The notes beneath the pieces are model-generated. The model did no database searches, was not told the origin of the DNA, and was given only the letters and a program-made list of their open reading frames with translations. Shown in pieces: positions 46,310 to 57,276 of a stretch of DNA of 64,000 nucleotides; within the stretch, counting starts at the first letter, position 1; each line of letters starts with the position of its first letter. The position numbers and the translations under genes are program-made. The stretch is from assembly GCA_905178155.1 (NCBI GenBank), contig CAJINV010000005.1, forward strand, positions 290,254-354,253, read 5' to 3'. This stretch comes from Amoebophrya sp. A120 (Eukaryota; Sar; Dinophyceae; Syndiniales; Amoebophryaceae).

Positions 46310-49300
46310 ATGCCACCACGGAGGAGTAAACGCGAGGGCAAGCGGGGGGCGAACCAGCAAAATCCCGATGACCCGGATGCGCCCAAGATCCACCCGGAGG
46401 TCCAGAAGGTCCTCGACTTCGAAGCGCTGTTGGAGGCGGAGGCGAAGAACGAGGTGGCCGCGAAGGTGCAGAAGGATCGTATTGGGAGGAAAAACCCCTC
46501 CTCCCCATATCAAAACGAAATTTCTGATGCTGGATTTGTGTACACCAATCCGAGCCGTCTTGCTGGAGAGCACTGCAGGCCCATACTAAGTGGCGAGTAG
46601 AGAGGTTTTGACCTAGGCACTTAGCATGAAAAACGTCAGCACTGTAGGCCCAACAGCATGACAAAGCGCATGCACAACGCGGCGGAGCCTGCGCAGTTGC
46701 CTTCTTGCAAGACAGACACGATTTGTGACCACAAATCAGCATCACAAATTTCCAAAAATATACCTTTTCAGAATGGGGAGGGGGGATTTTTCCTTTTGAT
46801 AGATCGGATCTTAAAGCGGTGCTTCGACGCGTTCGGGCACAATTTATGCGGCCCCGACCCGGTCTTGAACAGTACCAGCCTCGCGCTCGTCGTCGAAATT
46901 TTCTTCATCGCGAAAGAGCTCGGGTTCGATTTGGACTTCAACCCGAACGCGATCTGCGAGATCCCGAACAAGCTGGAGCAGATGCACGAGGAGCGGGACA
47001 ATCCGATGTTGGCTTCCATGCCCAAGGAGAAGTTAGGCCTTGTGACGGGGATCCACTTTGCGCTGCGCGGGGCCGCGAAGCGGCTGGAGAAGGAGCACCT
47101 GTGGGGCACCTTCACGGACCTGCTGCGGATGACCCATAGGAGAGATGCGGAGCTGTACCGGATCGTCTACTTCGACCTGCTGAAGTATGGAAGTGTCAGA
47201 ATCGAAATTGGCAAAATCGAAAAACTTGTGATGCACAAAATCGATGTCAGTTGGAGCCTCAGTTTCCAAGTGGCGCATGACAAATTTCGGAAGCACCCAA
47301 ATCCAGTTGTCATGCTGTTTGGACAGAGAAGACTCCTCCTGTCATGCTGCTCGGGCAGCACTTTGTATACCCCTAAGCAGCTCCTTTGCAATCGGTCTCA
47401 TTTGCCTGCCCCCCAATACAGGCCTTCGGTGTCCTACATTTTATGCATCGCAAATTTTTCGATTTTGTCGATTTCGATCCTGACACATCCATATGAAGGA
47501 CATCGTCGACGACATCGTGGACGAGGACGACGAGGAGGAGCGGAAATACCTGTGGATGTCCTGCTCGCCCTACCCCCAGGACCACCGCTGCCCCTACGTG
47601 ATCCGGTCCATGCTGGAGGAGGACGGGTGGACGGAGATGGCGGACTATTCCATGAAGCGAAAGTACCACCACGTGTACCGGCACGAACTCTCCTTAGACA
47701 CCGAGGACCCAGAGAAGGCGAAGAATTTGTTTAAATTGTCTCCTTTATCCTTCATCGACGTGTGCGTGCCGGAGAAGTGGAACCACTTCCATTTCCTACT
47801 CCCCAACAGCCACTACGAGGCGATGGCGCAGAAGCTGATCGACGACGAGTTCAAACGGAAGGGGAAGATTGACTTGACGGTGAAAAAGCCGAAAAACAAG
47901 AACGAGGAAAAGAAAATGGCGAAAGACAAGGCGGAAAAGGAGCAGATGGTGGCCATTATCAAAAGGAGAAAGCCCCCCTCCCCATATCGAAACGGAGATC
48001 TGTGATGCAGATTTGTGGTCACAAATCAGCTTTGCCATGCTAGAAGGGAGAAGATGCGAACTGTAGTGCCGGTTGGCGTGGAAAAGCCTTGCATCTTCAG
48101 CATGACAGGAGGCAGCTGGAAGTGGGAAACAGCATGACAAATCGCCTGCAGAGGAGGCCACAACTGCGGCTCTTGGCCTTCTACCATGACACCTCGATTG
48201 GTGTACTGAAATACAGCATCACAAATTGCGTTTTCGATATGGGGAGGGGGGATTTTTCCTGTTGATAGCCATGTTCGACAGTTCCGACACAGACGAGGAC
48301 GATTTCTTCGAGGACAAGGACATGGACCCGGAAACGCGGAAAACCGCCGAGGAGCGGGAAATCATGAACAACGAGTATCCCGTGTGAAAACGTCCCCACC
48401 CCATAGTCAAGTTGGGAAATCTGCAAGACAAATCAACAAACTTTCGCTGTTACGCATGGCAGCTTTGTGCTAGTAGCAATGTAATATTAATTCCGTTTCG
48501 CTAGTGCAGCAGCATCACAGATTCAGCATATTGCTCAGATTTGCGCATCACAAATTTCGAAACAGTACGAGAAAATGCGTCTCATAGGGCTCCGCATGAG
48601 AGATATTTTAAGAATGCAGATGTGCATAGCAACTATAATGGGGTGGGGACGTTTTTGCACAGGATAACGAGAACGTGTTAGATCTGATGCAACAGGACGA
48701 AACGATCATGGAGTCCGGGTTGCTCGGTCTCTCCCACGCGGAACTCCCCTGCTACGTGCTGTGGAACTTGTGCCGCTCGTTGCGCATCACGATGATCGGG
48801 CTGCGCCCGGGGGGTTGCATGGTCTTGATCTGGGGAACGACGCCGCTGCACGCGTCCTTCTTCTGGCTGAAGCAGCAACTGCAGCCGTTCTTCGACGACG
48901 TGAACTTGCTTTCCTCTCCCTTCCCCTCCATGGAGTCCCTCGTGGTCTGTTCCGGTTACAGCGGGCGGATTTCCCAGGTCGACCCCTTCTGCTACTTCCT
49001 GACCCGGCCGCACCGCGCGATGGGGATCGACGACATCCTGCTCTGGACCTTCGGCGACGGCAACAAGTCCATCGAGGAGATGTGGGACCGGGACCGAAGG
49101 GAAATCGAGGACCTGCTGATGGACTACAAAACGAAGATCGAAAAGCTGGAACGCTACACCATCGACATGGAAAAGGAGAAGGTGTTGCAGGAAATAGAGC
49201 GCATCAAGGAGGCCATGCGGGAAGCGGAGAGGGCAGCCAGGGAAGCAGAAGGGGCGGCGCAGGAAGCGGAAGCGGAGAAGAGTCCGAAAAAGAAGAAAAG

Positions 49301-51450
49301 TATATTTTAGATAATCGCTTGAATTGATGCGATGTAATACGACATTTATTTCTACTTGCACTTCGATTGCTTCTATCGCGTCCTCATACAGACAGGGATT
49401 CGCACTTTCCTCTTGATCATGAACTGGTGCTTTATTTTTTGAGTTTTGCTTTTACAACTCTAAAATCCTTCTATGCAGGTCCGCGCAAGAAGAAGCCCGG
49501 TGAAAAGGACGAGGGGGAGCTGAAGAAGAAAAAGACCGTCGAGAACATCGATGCGAAAGCGTCGCTGAAGCGGAAGAATTCCCGCGTGCGCCCGGGCGGC
49601 GGGGAGATGACGCGCGAGGTGCAGGAGGGCGAGAAGGTCCAGCGGAGAAGGAGGAAAACCGTGATCAAAGAAGGAATGAAGTCCGCGCAACTGGAGAAGT
49701 TGGTGAAGTTTCGGAATCGGGAGCCGGATGCCAAGGCCGGCGCGGAGGTCAACCACATCGTCATGACCGCCATGGACGACGCCAGTCCACGTATAATTTG
49801 TGATTTCTTTTGGGTTTTAGCGATGACGCTGTGAGATAGATTCTTGTCGCATGAGTGAACGTGAAGCTGCCTGAAGCAAAAGCATGAAGGGTAGGTGTGA
49901 ATGTGTCATAGCATACATAAAACAGAAAACCGTTCGCTCCGTGCGGCGGCTGCGGGCAGTGATCCTACGTGCATGACGATGACCGTGAGTCGCGAGCGCA
50001 TTGACCAGATCCAGAAGGACGTGATCGACAGTATGCGGCCAGAGCCCTTGTATCACACAGAAAAAAACTTGCAGGTCATATTTGTAATGAAAAAATAAGT
50101 AGATTAAAAAAACTGCATTGCATATCCTAAATAGCATGCTATGAGGCCGCCCATGACAGACTTTCCTGTGTACTTATTTATTTTTGCATTACAAATATGC
50201 CCTGCCAGCTTTTTTCTGTGGGATACCTTGTCGCCCATGCGCAAGCGCGAGTTCAACCCTTACCGGAACAAGTTGCGGAAGCTGATCGGGAAACGCGAAG
50301 ACGACATCAAACAGATGGGCGCGAAAGTACTTGACTTATTGACATTTGAACTTTGAACCGTATTGCAGCAGTTGATTTCGGACTGCAGTGCCCTTCTTTT
50401 CTATCTCGACCTGTTTTTCAACACGTAGCGAGTTTTTCTTCAAAATACAGGGCAGCATGCGCGGCGGCGCAGGGAGGCGGGGACGCGGCGGGGGCCAGGG
50501 CAGCATATGGATTGCAAAAATGTCTGGGTCGGGAGACTTGTGATGCTAAAATGTGGATGATGGAAACAGTTTCGAATGCAACCTAGCATGACAACTTTCC
50601 AGAACACTTTCTCATAGGCAATCCGCATGAGAAACTGCGTTCTTGCATGTATAAAAGAGGCTGGGACTTCTATTGGTTTTGCAATACAGATCGCCTAGGT
50701 ATGAAAAGCTAGCATTACAAGTTCCAAGCTTCCAGACCCAGACATTTTTGCATTCGATACAGCAGCGACGACGACGACGAATTCGGGGTGCTACCCGACG
50801 TGTCCCACGCCGAGCGCGGCGGCGGCGAGGAGGGCGACGAGGGCGAGGACGCCGACGGCGAGGAGCACAGTATGATCAAGATGGTGAACAAGAAGGGCAA
50901 GAAGAAGCACGGCAAGGACAACGCCTCCACCGAGTTCGACGGCGCGGACAGCTCTTTGCTGCTCCGCGGCCCCTCGCACAGCCGGTGGGACCGGCCCTGG
51001 CGCCGCGACGGCGTGCGCAACCCCGTGCCCGCGGACTTGAAGAACGGGCCCTCGACCGCGTCCCAGAAGCGGCCGGTGCACTTGGCGACGAGTCTGGGGG
51101 TGGGCAGCCTGGACCAGATCCGCGACACGGAACTGTTTGCCAAGTTCCAAGAGGAGCTGAACCCGGTCACCGCGTTCGGCGACAAGGACGAAATCTACGA
51201 ATTCCTGTCCAACTCCGCCAACTTCCTGCGCGACACGGGGGACACCAACGTGCGGCACGTGTACGAGGCCTGGACGCGGCAATACGACAAATGGAGGGAG
51301 AACAAGGGGCTGCCGCCGCGACAAAAATACCACATCGACCTGCCCTCCAGCACGAGCGGGTCGCGGTCCGGCACGGCCGCGTCCGGGAGTCGGCCGGCGC
51401 CTGGGCCGCCGGAGGGTGCGACCGGAGGCGGGGAAGGAGGAGGGGATTGA
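46310..51450 (+). CDS. Multi-exon protein with weak FtsJ-methyltransferase-like segment and RGG-type exon (1003 aa)
   Basis: Ten exons: 46310-46479, 46807-47185, 47499-47956, 48273-48375, 48672-49299, 49479-49790, 49926-50050, 50231-50326, 50451-50505, 50765-51450. Total 1004 codons. Six introns are introners from five families (A, B, C, D twice, E), all with exact 5-bp duplications. Three are GT-AG (49300-49478, 49791-49925 tentative, 50327-50450). The N-terminus is basic. Residues about 385-470 contain C-R-S-L-R-I-T-M-I-G-L-R-P-G-G-C-M-V-L-I-W-G then P-F-P-S-M-E-S-L-V-V-C-S-G-Y. This resembles the late strands of FtsJ/cap 2'-O-methyltransferases, but no S-adenosylmethionine-binding motif is obvious, so it may be inactive or unrelated. 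Later parts are Lys-rich, then Gly/Arg-rich (R-G-G-A-G-R-R-G-R-G-G-G), then acidic. RNA binding is a guess. Confidence 0.7.
46480..46801 (-). mobile_element. Introner family D, opposite orientation to 47957
   Basis: Left TATTGGGAGGAAAAACCCCT; right ends GATTTTTCCTTTTGATA. Exact duplication gatcg (46475-46479, 46802-46806). Its left interior matches the inverted right interior of the copy at 47957 (both carry GTACACCAATC), and the reverse. Confidence 0.94.
47186..47493. mobile_element. Introner family E
   Basis: Left TATGGAAGTGTCAGAATCGA; right is close to its inverse (TCGATCCTGACACATCCATA). Exact duplication tgaag (47181-47185, 47494-47498). Removal gives D-L-L-K-D-I-V-D-D. Confidence 0.95.
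47957..48267 (+). mobile_element. Introner family D
   Basis: Left TATCAAAAGGAGAAAGCCCC; right ends GATTTTTCCTGTTGATA. Exact duplication gccat (47952-47956, 48268-48272). Removal gives M-V-A-M-F-D-S-S-D. Confidence 0.95.
48376..48666. mobile_element. Introner family B
   Basis: Left TATCCCGTGTGAAAACGTCC; right ends GACGTTTTTGCACAGGATA. Exact duplication acgag (48371-48375, 48667-48671). Removal gives M-N-N-E-N-V-L-D-L. Confidence 0.95.
50051..50225. mobile_element. Introner family C
   Basis: Left TATCACACAGAAAAAAACTT; right ends CAGCTTTTTTCTGTGGGATA. Exact duplication ccttg (50046-50050, 50226-50230). Removal gives P-E-P-L-S-P-M-R-K. Confidence 0.93.
50506..50759. mobile_element. Introner family A
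   Basis: Left TATGGATTGCAAAAATGTCT; right ends ACATTTTTGCATTCGATA. Exact duplication cagca (50501-50505, 50760-50764). Removal gives Q-G-S-S-D-D-D-D-E. Only 55 bp of exon precedes it. Confidence 0.94.
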
Positions 51451-54123
51451 GGAGTATGGTTGGGTTCGTTGTCGTGGTTGTGTTGAACAGAAGGCTTTGA
51501 TGTTCCTGTGCACGGCAAGGTGCAAGGTGGACGAGCAACGTTGTTTGCAGCATGCATCTTCTGATGCTGTTGATGAAGCTGCTGCATTTGCTGAACTTCC
51601 CTTGAGAATAAAGAAGTTGCGTTTCTACTGCCATCTTGCGAGGATCATCGTGCCTCATTCGAAAAATAAAGCTGGCGGCTTCGACTGTGTGTCTTGCTCG
51701 GGCTGTTACAACGTTGCGAAATTTCGTTTTGTTCTCTACCGAGGAGAAGCCGTTATCAATGCTGAGAGAGAGATGTTGAGGGACTTTGTTGCTCAACCTC
51801 ATGAACCTCATTGGAGTCCATGTATTTCATACGCGAGAGACTGGCAGAAGCCCGCTGGCACTTGTGGACTGTTGGGCGCGGCGTGCTTTCAGTTGTGCGC
51901 TGGCCCTTGTGCTCGCCGCTGGTTCCGCCCGGCGCTTCTCTAGTTGGTGGCAGGGACCGGTGGCCGGTGGGGCTCGCCCAAAGGTACGCGGCTACTGCTT
52001 TCCGGAGACGGTCCTTCTGGCCGAGCTCATGGGGTGCAAGCATCAGCGCGGCAGGGGGCGCCGTCATCGAGGGGGGGACTTTTTCATTTTGATAGCGGGC
52101 AAGTTAGACTTCGGCCCGACGGAGTGGGTCGGGAATATGGCGGTGGCAGTCCGGGCCCCCCTCGCCCTCCTGGAGGTACGAACCGACGCGGCAGTCCTGG
52201 AGCTGGACCCCAGTGATGGCATCGGGTTCGTCAACGAGAAGGACCTGGCGGCGTTGCGCATCGGCGCCCGCATGTCCGCCCGCGCTTAATAAGTTCCTTT
52301 TGCTCGCGGGGGTGTGGTGCGTATGCGGCCGGGCATGCTCCCGAGTCGCGCGCCGCGCATAGCCGGCCCCCCCCGTTGACTCGCGCGCCTCCCGGCGCCC
52401 GGCGGTACTCCTGTCCCTACGCGCTGCAGCAGAGACGCTGGCACAGGGAAAGCCTCTGCCGCGCGAGGGCGTCCGGGGGGTGCGGCGAACCTTCCGGGGG
52501 CAGCTCCGCTGCGATGGCGGAGCGAACGCGGACAGGTTCCGCAAGATATTGGAGGAGGCCTCGGGCGATTTTATTGGCGCGGTGCTGCTTTGGTCGGCGC
52601 ACCTGATGCGAATCGCGGACGGACCCGGGGCGGGACAGGGTAGAGAACTTGTACCAGCTGCGCTGCCCCCCGTCCAACTTCCGGGCGAGAGGGGAGCCTG
52701 ACAGAGCAGCTCCGGACTTTGGCCCGGTCGTGGTCTCGAACCGCGACGGGCAGCGTGAACGGCTGCCGGGCCACCGTTTTTGGTATGTTCGCACCTGTGG
52801 CTAAGAGCGCTGGGCGTACCCCGCCCGCCAGTTTTGACGCCTATTGTCCGGATGGGCCGGCGCGCAGTTGTCGTAATGTGCGCGGCCACCAATCCCGTTG
52901 GCGCCTGCCTCTACAAGTATTGCCGCGGCCAGTTTGTTCGTCGGCTTCTCATGCAGCCGGCCCCCATTTGTGTTTTTCCGTGGAGAGACACAGCAATTGT
53001 GGCATGGGCGGCCGCGGCCCTAGCGCTTCCCTGCTTGCGCGATTGGGGTTTGCGCGTTCAGCAAAGATCTTGACTGGTTCAGCCACCTTGTGTGCGAGAC
53101 CAACGTTGCTTCTCCTGCCATTGTGTGCCCTGTGTTCCCCAGAGGTGATACTTCCGCAGAGAGACAACAAGCAGCCTGTGTTTCACTTTGGCATCAGTAG
53201 ATCGAGTGCAGCAACACTATTACGAAGCCACGAGTGATCGCTTTCGTACACATTGACGGCAAACGGTCGCCTTGTGTTATCCCGAGACGAGGACCAGAAC
53301 GCACTACGCAATGCCGTGCCCGACTTGCTTCGCAGCAGTCGCAGCGACCAGCGTTCCGACAATCAGCCCCGGCTCCGCCGGACGCATCGCCGCGTTCGAA
53401 AACGTCCGCGCCGACCTGGAGTCGGCCCGCATTGCCCAAGCCACGGCCGAGTTTGGCTCGCTCGCGAAACTGGTCGTCAACGAGCTGAAAAACGCACTGC
53501 AGGTGCACGGGCCAGCGGGTGACGTTCCTGGAGGTGCTGTGGCCAGCGGGGCTGGGCTGCTTGATCCCAGTCAGGCAATAGCACAGCACTCCGCATCTTT
53601 TCTACATGTCGCTCCTCCGCACGACTACAGCAACTTTTTGTGAATTTTTGCAGGTAAGCTCTGGCCGAGCAGGAAGAGTGAGATGATTCAGGCTGGTCCT
53701 TGACTTTGGTCTTCGGGGTCCGTGTGGCACGAATACTACAGCTATCTCGCCGAGCATCATTTGGCCCGCCTGAGTTGTCGACAAGCACACGGACAAGGAG
53801 CGAAAAGGGGTGGAGAGTATTCCACTTGTTTAAATTAATGAGCGAAACATATTGACTGTGACGAGTATATGTGGCTCGTCAGCTGTTTCGAAGCGGCTCT
53901 ACGTTGCGTGATCAATCTGCTTGAGGCGACGCGCGACAGTGCCACTCAGTTTTTCTTTCTCGTTGATTCATCGATCCGAGAAGCTGCGATACCGCTTCGA
54001 TCGACTCCATTGTTTCCAAAACTTATACAATTCTCTCTTGCGCTCGCAGCTGTCGTCGTCACTTAGAAGTAGTACCAGCTAAATTACTTAATAGACTACC
54101 ACGGTTTTCAGAACAGGCGAAAA
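51451..54123. other. GC-rich region without a confident gene
   Basis: About 2.7 kb; the part from about 51900 to 53100 is markedly GC-rich. Long frames occur on both strands, as expected from composition. Two + strand segments look more protein-like: the end of 51786-52289 (G-K-L-D-F-G-P-T-E-W-V-G, then a terminal A-A-L-R-I-G-A-R-M) and a segment at 53311-53643. A single family D-like introner end (GACTTTTTCATTTTGATA, about 52077-52094) lies here without a partner. It could hold a decayed gene or transposon, but I recognise no domain. Confidence 0.5.
53311..53643 (+). CDS. Possible small ORF or exon, unknown (110 aa)
   Basis: Begins M-P-C-P-T-C-F-A-A-V and contains a plausible amphipathic helix (R-I-A-A-F-E-N-V-R-A-D-L-E-S-A-R-I-A-Q-A). 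It overlaps another open frame and sits in GC-rich DNA where chance frames are common. There is no homology clue, so it is listed only as a candidate. Confidence 0.2.
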   Translation: MPCPTCFAAVAATSVPTISPGSAGRIAAFENVRADLESARIAQATAEFGSLAKLVVNELKNALQVHGPAGDVPGGAVASGAGLLDPSQAIAQHSASFLHVAPPHDYSNFL

Positions 54124-55052
54124 ATGTCCTCCTCCGCGCCCGCAAAGGGCGAGGAGCCGAAGAAGGGCGCCCAGCTGAGTGAGGAGGATATCAGGGAGTT
54201 TAAGGAGATCTTCAACCTCGTTGACAGCGATGGATCCGGCGCGATCTCCACCGACGAACTGGGGCAGTTGGTGGAAAGCGTGGGTATAGATAGAAATAAA
54301 TGTGTGGCTTGTTAACATCCTGGACTTCTGATTACTTGTGATTTGAGTAGGGTTCTTGTTACAACTCTTGCATGCAGCAACGAACTGGAAATGGATGGCG
54401 TTATGTCCTCATGGTAAGGCTCCATCGCCCCACACACTTCTACATCAAAAACTCCAGGTATGAAGATGACCCACGCGGAGCTGCAGGAGATGTGCAACGA
54501 GCTGGATAGCGACCAGTCCGGAGAAATTGAAATTGACGAGTTTATTGCGATCCTCTGCAAGGACCTCGAGCTAGACTACACGGCAGACGAGATCCAAGCG
54601 GCCTTCAAGACGTTCGCAAGGAATGCGCCGAACGGGTATGGTTTGATGGGTAGTATGATGTTCTACTTCTACGTGAAGACCGGCATGAGAAACACATCTG
54701 AGAAATATTTTCACACTGAACCAACGACATGACAGGTTGATCAAGATGACAGACCTCGAGGAGGCGCTGAAGGTTTATCTGCGCGGCGTCAACCAAGCCG
54801 AAATAAACCAGTTGCTCAAGCAGTTCGAGGTACTACGCGTAGTTGCTTTTGCTACTAACTGCATCCTGTATAATAAATGCATAACATCGATCACATCTAT
54901 GGTTTTCATGCATACTCAAACATGACATTGACGAAAACAATCAAAATCAGGACTGCGTGGTGCACTTGAGTCAGGTGGTGGACTCAAATGGTATGCCGGT
55001 GCCTTTCTTTCGCTACCAAGACTACATCAACTTGATGATGAGAAGGAAATAA
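54124..55052 (+). CDS. Centrin/calmodulin-like EF-hand protein (177 aa)
   Basis: Four exons: 54124-54283, 54458-54635, 54736-54829, 54951-55052, with 178 codons and three GT-AG introns; no introner. EF-hand 1 has the loop [12 protein letters not shown] (34-45) and EF-hand 2 [12 protein letters not shown] (70-81), both with complete calcium ligands. The C-terminal half keeps the helical pattern ([12 protein letters not shown]) but its loops lack the acidic ligands, so only the N-terminal lobe should bind calcium. Length and the short basic-acidic N-terminus suit the centrin/calmodulin superfamily, where members regulate basal bodies, flagella or myosins. Which branch it belongs to cannot be told by eye. 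Confidence 0.88.
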
Positions 55053-55737
55053 TAAGCAGAAACTGCATGAAGATGAACAAAACGTACATATAGAAAACGT
55101 AGAAGATGAGACTCGAAACGCATTATTCAAATGCAAGATGCGGACAGAAAATGGAACAGCGTGATCTGCGTTGCGGGTGCGCGTCATTGATGCCAAAGAC
55201 AGAATGAACTTTCAAGGCCAAGAAATTTGCCTTGGAGGTTGTGTATGATGAAGAGGACGAACTGAAAGCAGTATTTTTATGGACGATAAGTAGAACGAGA
55301 TCGACCGCGGCTTGATGCTCCGTCCAGCTTTGCTGCACATTGGTGTAAGCGCAGACGCTTTATTGTGTTTGTGTTCTGAAAAAAGGACAGCTGGAGAATG
55401 CGCAGCTGCGGATTTGATATTGCTGACGCTGCGGGAAGACCGGCGCGCAAACACGTACGTAGATGAGACTCAGCTCAGTTGTAGAGGTGCAAATTTATTA
55501 CGACACCACGATAGGCGTTTCATAATTGCAAGACTTACCAATGATGTGAGTCCACTGCTTTGAACTTGGAGTTTGAAAGTAATCCTCATTGGCTAGCGAA
55601 ATAAAGATAAAATCTAGTGAAGAAAGAACAAAACTGCTGCAAGAACATCACATTCACATGGAAGCGGTTTCTCTTAGCACCAGATTCAACCCCCACAGAA
55701 ATTTTTGTATCAAGATTCAAACTCATACTCAGAAATC
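55053..55737. other. Intergenic region
   Basis: About 0.7 kb between the EF-hand gene and the Ctf8 homologue. Short frames only; a run of alternating A-rich and purine-rich sequence near 55595-55640 is unremarkable. No element ends seen. Confidence 0.55.
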
Positions 55738-56502
55738 ATGTCAGCTGTCTTGCGCATGCGGCCGGAGAACAAGATCGACGAGTGTTTTCTGGTCGAACTG
55801 CAGGGCACCTTCGAGCTTTCCAAAGAGGAGCTGAAGGCCCGGAACGGCGACAACCGGCAGGGGCTGGAACTGGGCCTGTTTCGGGTCAAGGAGGACCTGA
55901 AGAAGGCGGAAATTCAGATGGGATCCAACACTTTGATCGGCAAAATCGAGCACCTGCCAAAACCCATGCTCATCGTCAGAAAGACCGGAAGAAAGGAGTA
56001 CTTGCTGCGCCCGCCGGGTGGAAAAGAAGTCCTGGTCGGCGATCTGACCACGGCCGCGAGCGGCGCGGGAACGTCCACCGCAATACGACCGTCGGTGCTG
56101 CCCGGTGGTAGTAGTGGCAATCCGAACGAGGGTACGGGGGATGTGGTGATGCAGACCAGCGCTACCGCAGCTGCAGCTGCTTCGTCAACGTCGCAGTTTG
56201 CGGCCAGCTTTCAGCAAATAAAGAATCACGAGGATGTTGGTGGTAAAAAGGTCGAGTTTGGAAACTTCGGCGTAAGCAATCCAACAGCTGCCGACAACGC
56301 GATCAGTAACGTGGCCAAACCGCTGGCAAAAAACTTGCAGATACGACAGCCGAGCAACATTGACTGCGTTTCGGAGATATTGGAAGTAGAGGCGGTAATC
56401 CGGAAAAAAGCGATCTTTAACACCAGGCCCAGTATCTACGTCCCCCCGGAGCTGGTGGTGCCAGACAAGGACTGGCATATGAAGAAGGGAAAGAAAAAGT
56501 AG
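55738..56502 (+). CDS. CTF8: Ctf8 homologue, subunit of the Ctf18 alternative clamp loader (254 aa)
   Basis: Intronless as read, starting at the ATG at 55738. The N-terminal part shows the Ctf8 pattern: a V-E-L-Q-G-T-F-E-L strand, a G-L-E-L-G-L-F segment, then G-S-N-T-L-I-G-K-I-E-H-L-P-K-P and L-I-V-R-K-T. The C-terminal part has the second family hallmark, V-I-R-K-K-A-I-F-N-T-R-P. Between them lies a Ser/Ala/Gly-rich insertion (about 105-190), so the protein is longer than the roughly 120-130 residues usual for the family. In other eukaryotes Ctf8 joins Dcc1 and Ctf18 on an RFC-like complex that loads PCNA and supports sister-chromatid cohesion. The match is by eye but both conserved blocks are in order. 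Confidence 0.8.
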   Translation: MSAVLRMRPENKIDECFLVELQGTFELSKEELKARNGDNRQGLELGLFRVKEDLKKAEIQMGSNTLIGKIEHLPKPMLIVRKTGRKEYLLRPPGGKEVLVGDLTTAASGAGTSTAIRPSVLPGGSSGNPNEGTGDVVMQTSATAAAAASSTSQFAASFQQIKNHEDVGGKKVEFGNFGVSNPTAADNAISNVAKPLAKNLQIRQPSNIDCVSEILEVEAVIRKKAIFNTRPSIYVPPELVVPDKDWHMKKGKKK

Positions 56503-57276
56503 AGACGTAAAATGATCAAAGATAGGATTGCAGCTTCTGTGCCTGTGCTGGGGAGAAAAACATATCGATATTGATGTGTTGGCTTTTACGTACTTATTCA
56601 AAATTTTGCACGGAGAACGAGCAGGAGTTCACTAATGCAGCAGAACAATGCTACAGTGTGATTTCTGTCACACCAACGACCTGCAACTCCTGCAACAGTA
56701 GTTACATGCAACTCAGATGAGCATCTCGGTGTCGGTCTCGATAGTCGTGCAGACATTCATCTGAAGGTGAAGCGAAGTTGCTCCGCTTGCTAGTCTTGCA
56801 ACGACATACCGGAATTCGTTGCTCTGTCGGTATAGCTGCCACCCATGATCTCATCTTTATGTCGGTGTCATTTTTTCATATTCAGCATCCAAGCAAAACG
56901 AGCTTACGACAGCAAGAAGATCCTGGTGGTCGAGTATGAAAAGTCTGTCCTCTGTTTTTTCTGAGCGACCACGCTTTCGCCTTTTTTTGAGATGATGCAC
57001 AAGATCCGGTTTTTTTCGAGCGATACATTGAGAGCCTGCCAGGAAAATAAAAGCGCATCAGCTTTTTCAGTGCTACTTTTCATACTTATGAGGTGACACG
57101 TAAATTTTACGCAACATGCCACAGTACCCCCGCGACCGGTCGTATCGTGAGGGTTTTCATAGTGCGTAGTCAAGCAAAAGGAACACACTTGAACTTCTGC
57201 GAGATCAAAACAAAAAGGAGTCAACAAAAGACCTAGAGGTTCTGAGGTGGCACAACACCAACACGGTAGTATCCGC
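56503..57276. other. Intergenic region
   Basis: About 0.8 kb between the Ctf8 homologue and the acyl-CoA synthetase gene. Only short frames; nothing recognised. Confidence 0.6.

Noticed and set aside
49791-49950. Acceptor at the AG before 49966 for the intron starting at 49791
   Set aside because: It shifts the frame into a stop; the AG at 49924-49925 keeps the frame and was used, though still tentative.
52104-52892. A 262-residue minus-strand frame in the GC-rich region
   Set aside because: Low stop density is expected from GC content; the sequence is Arg/Pro/Ser-rich with no domain, and overlapping frames are equally open.
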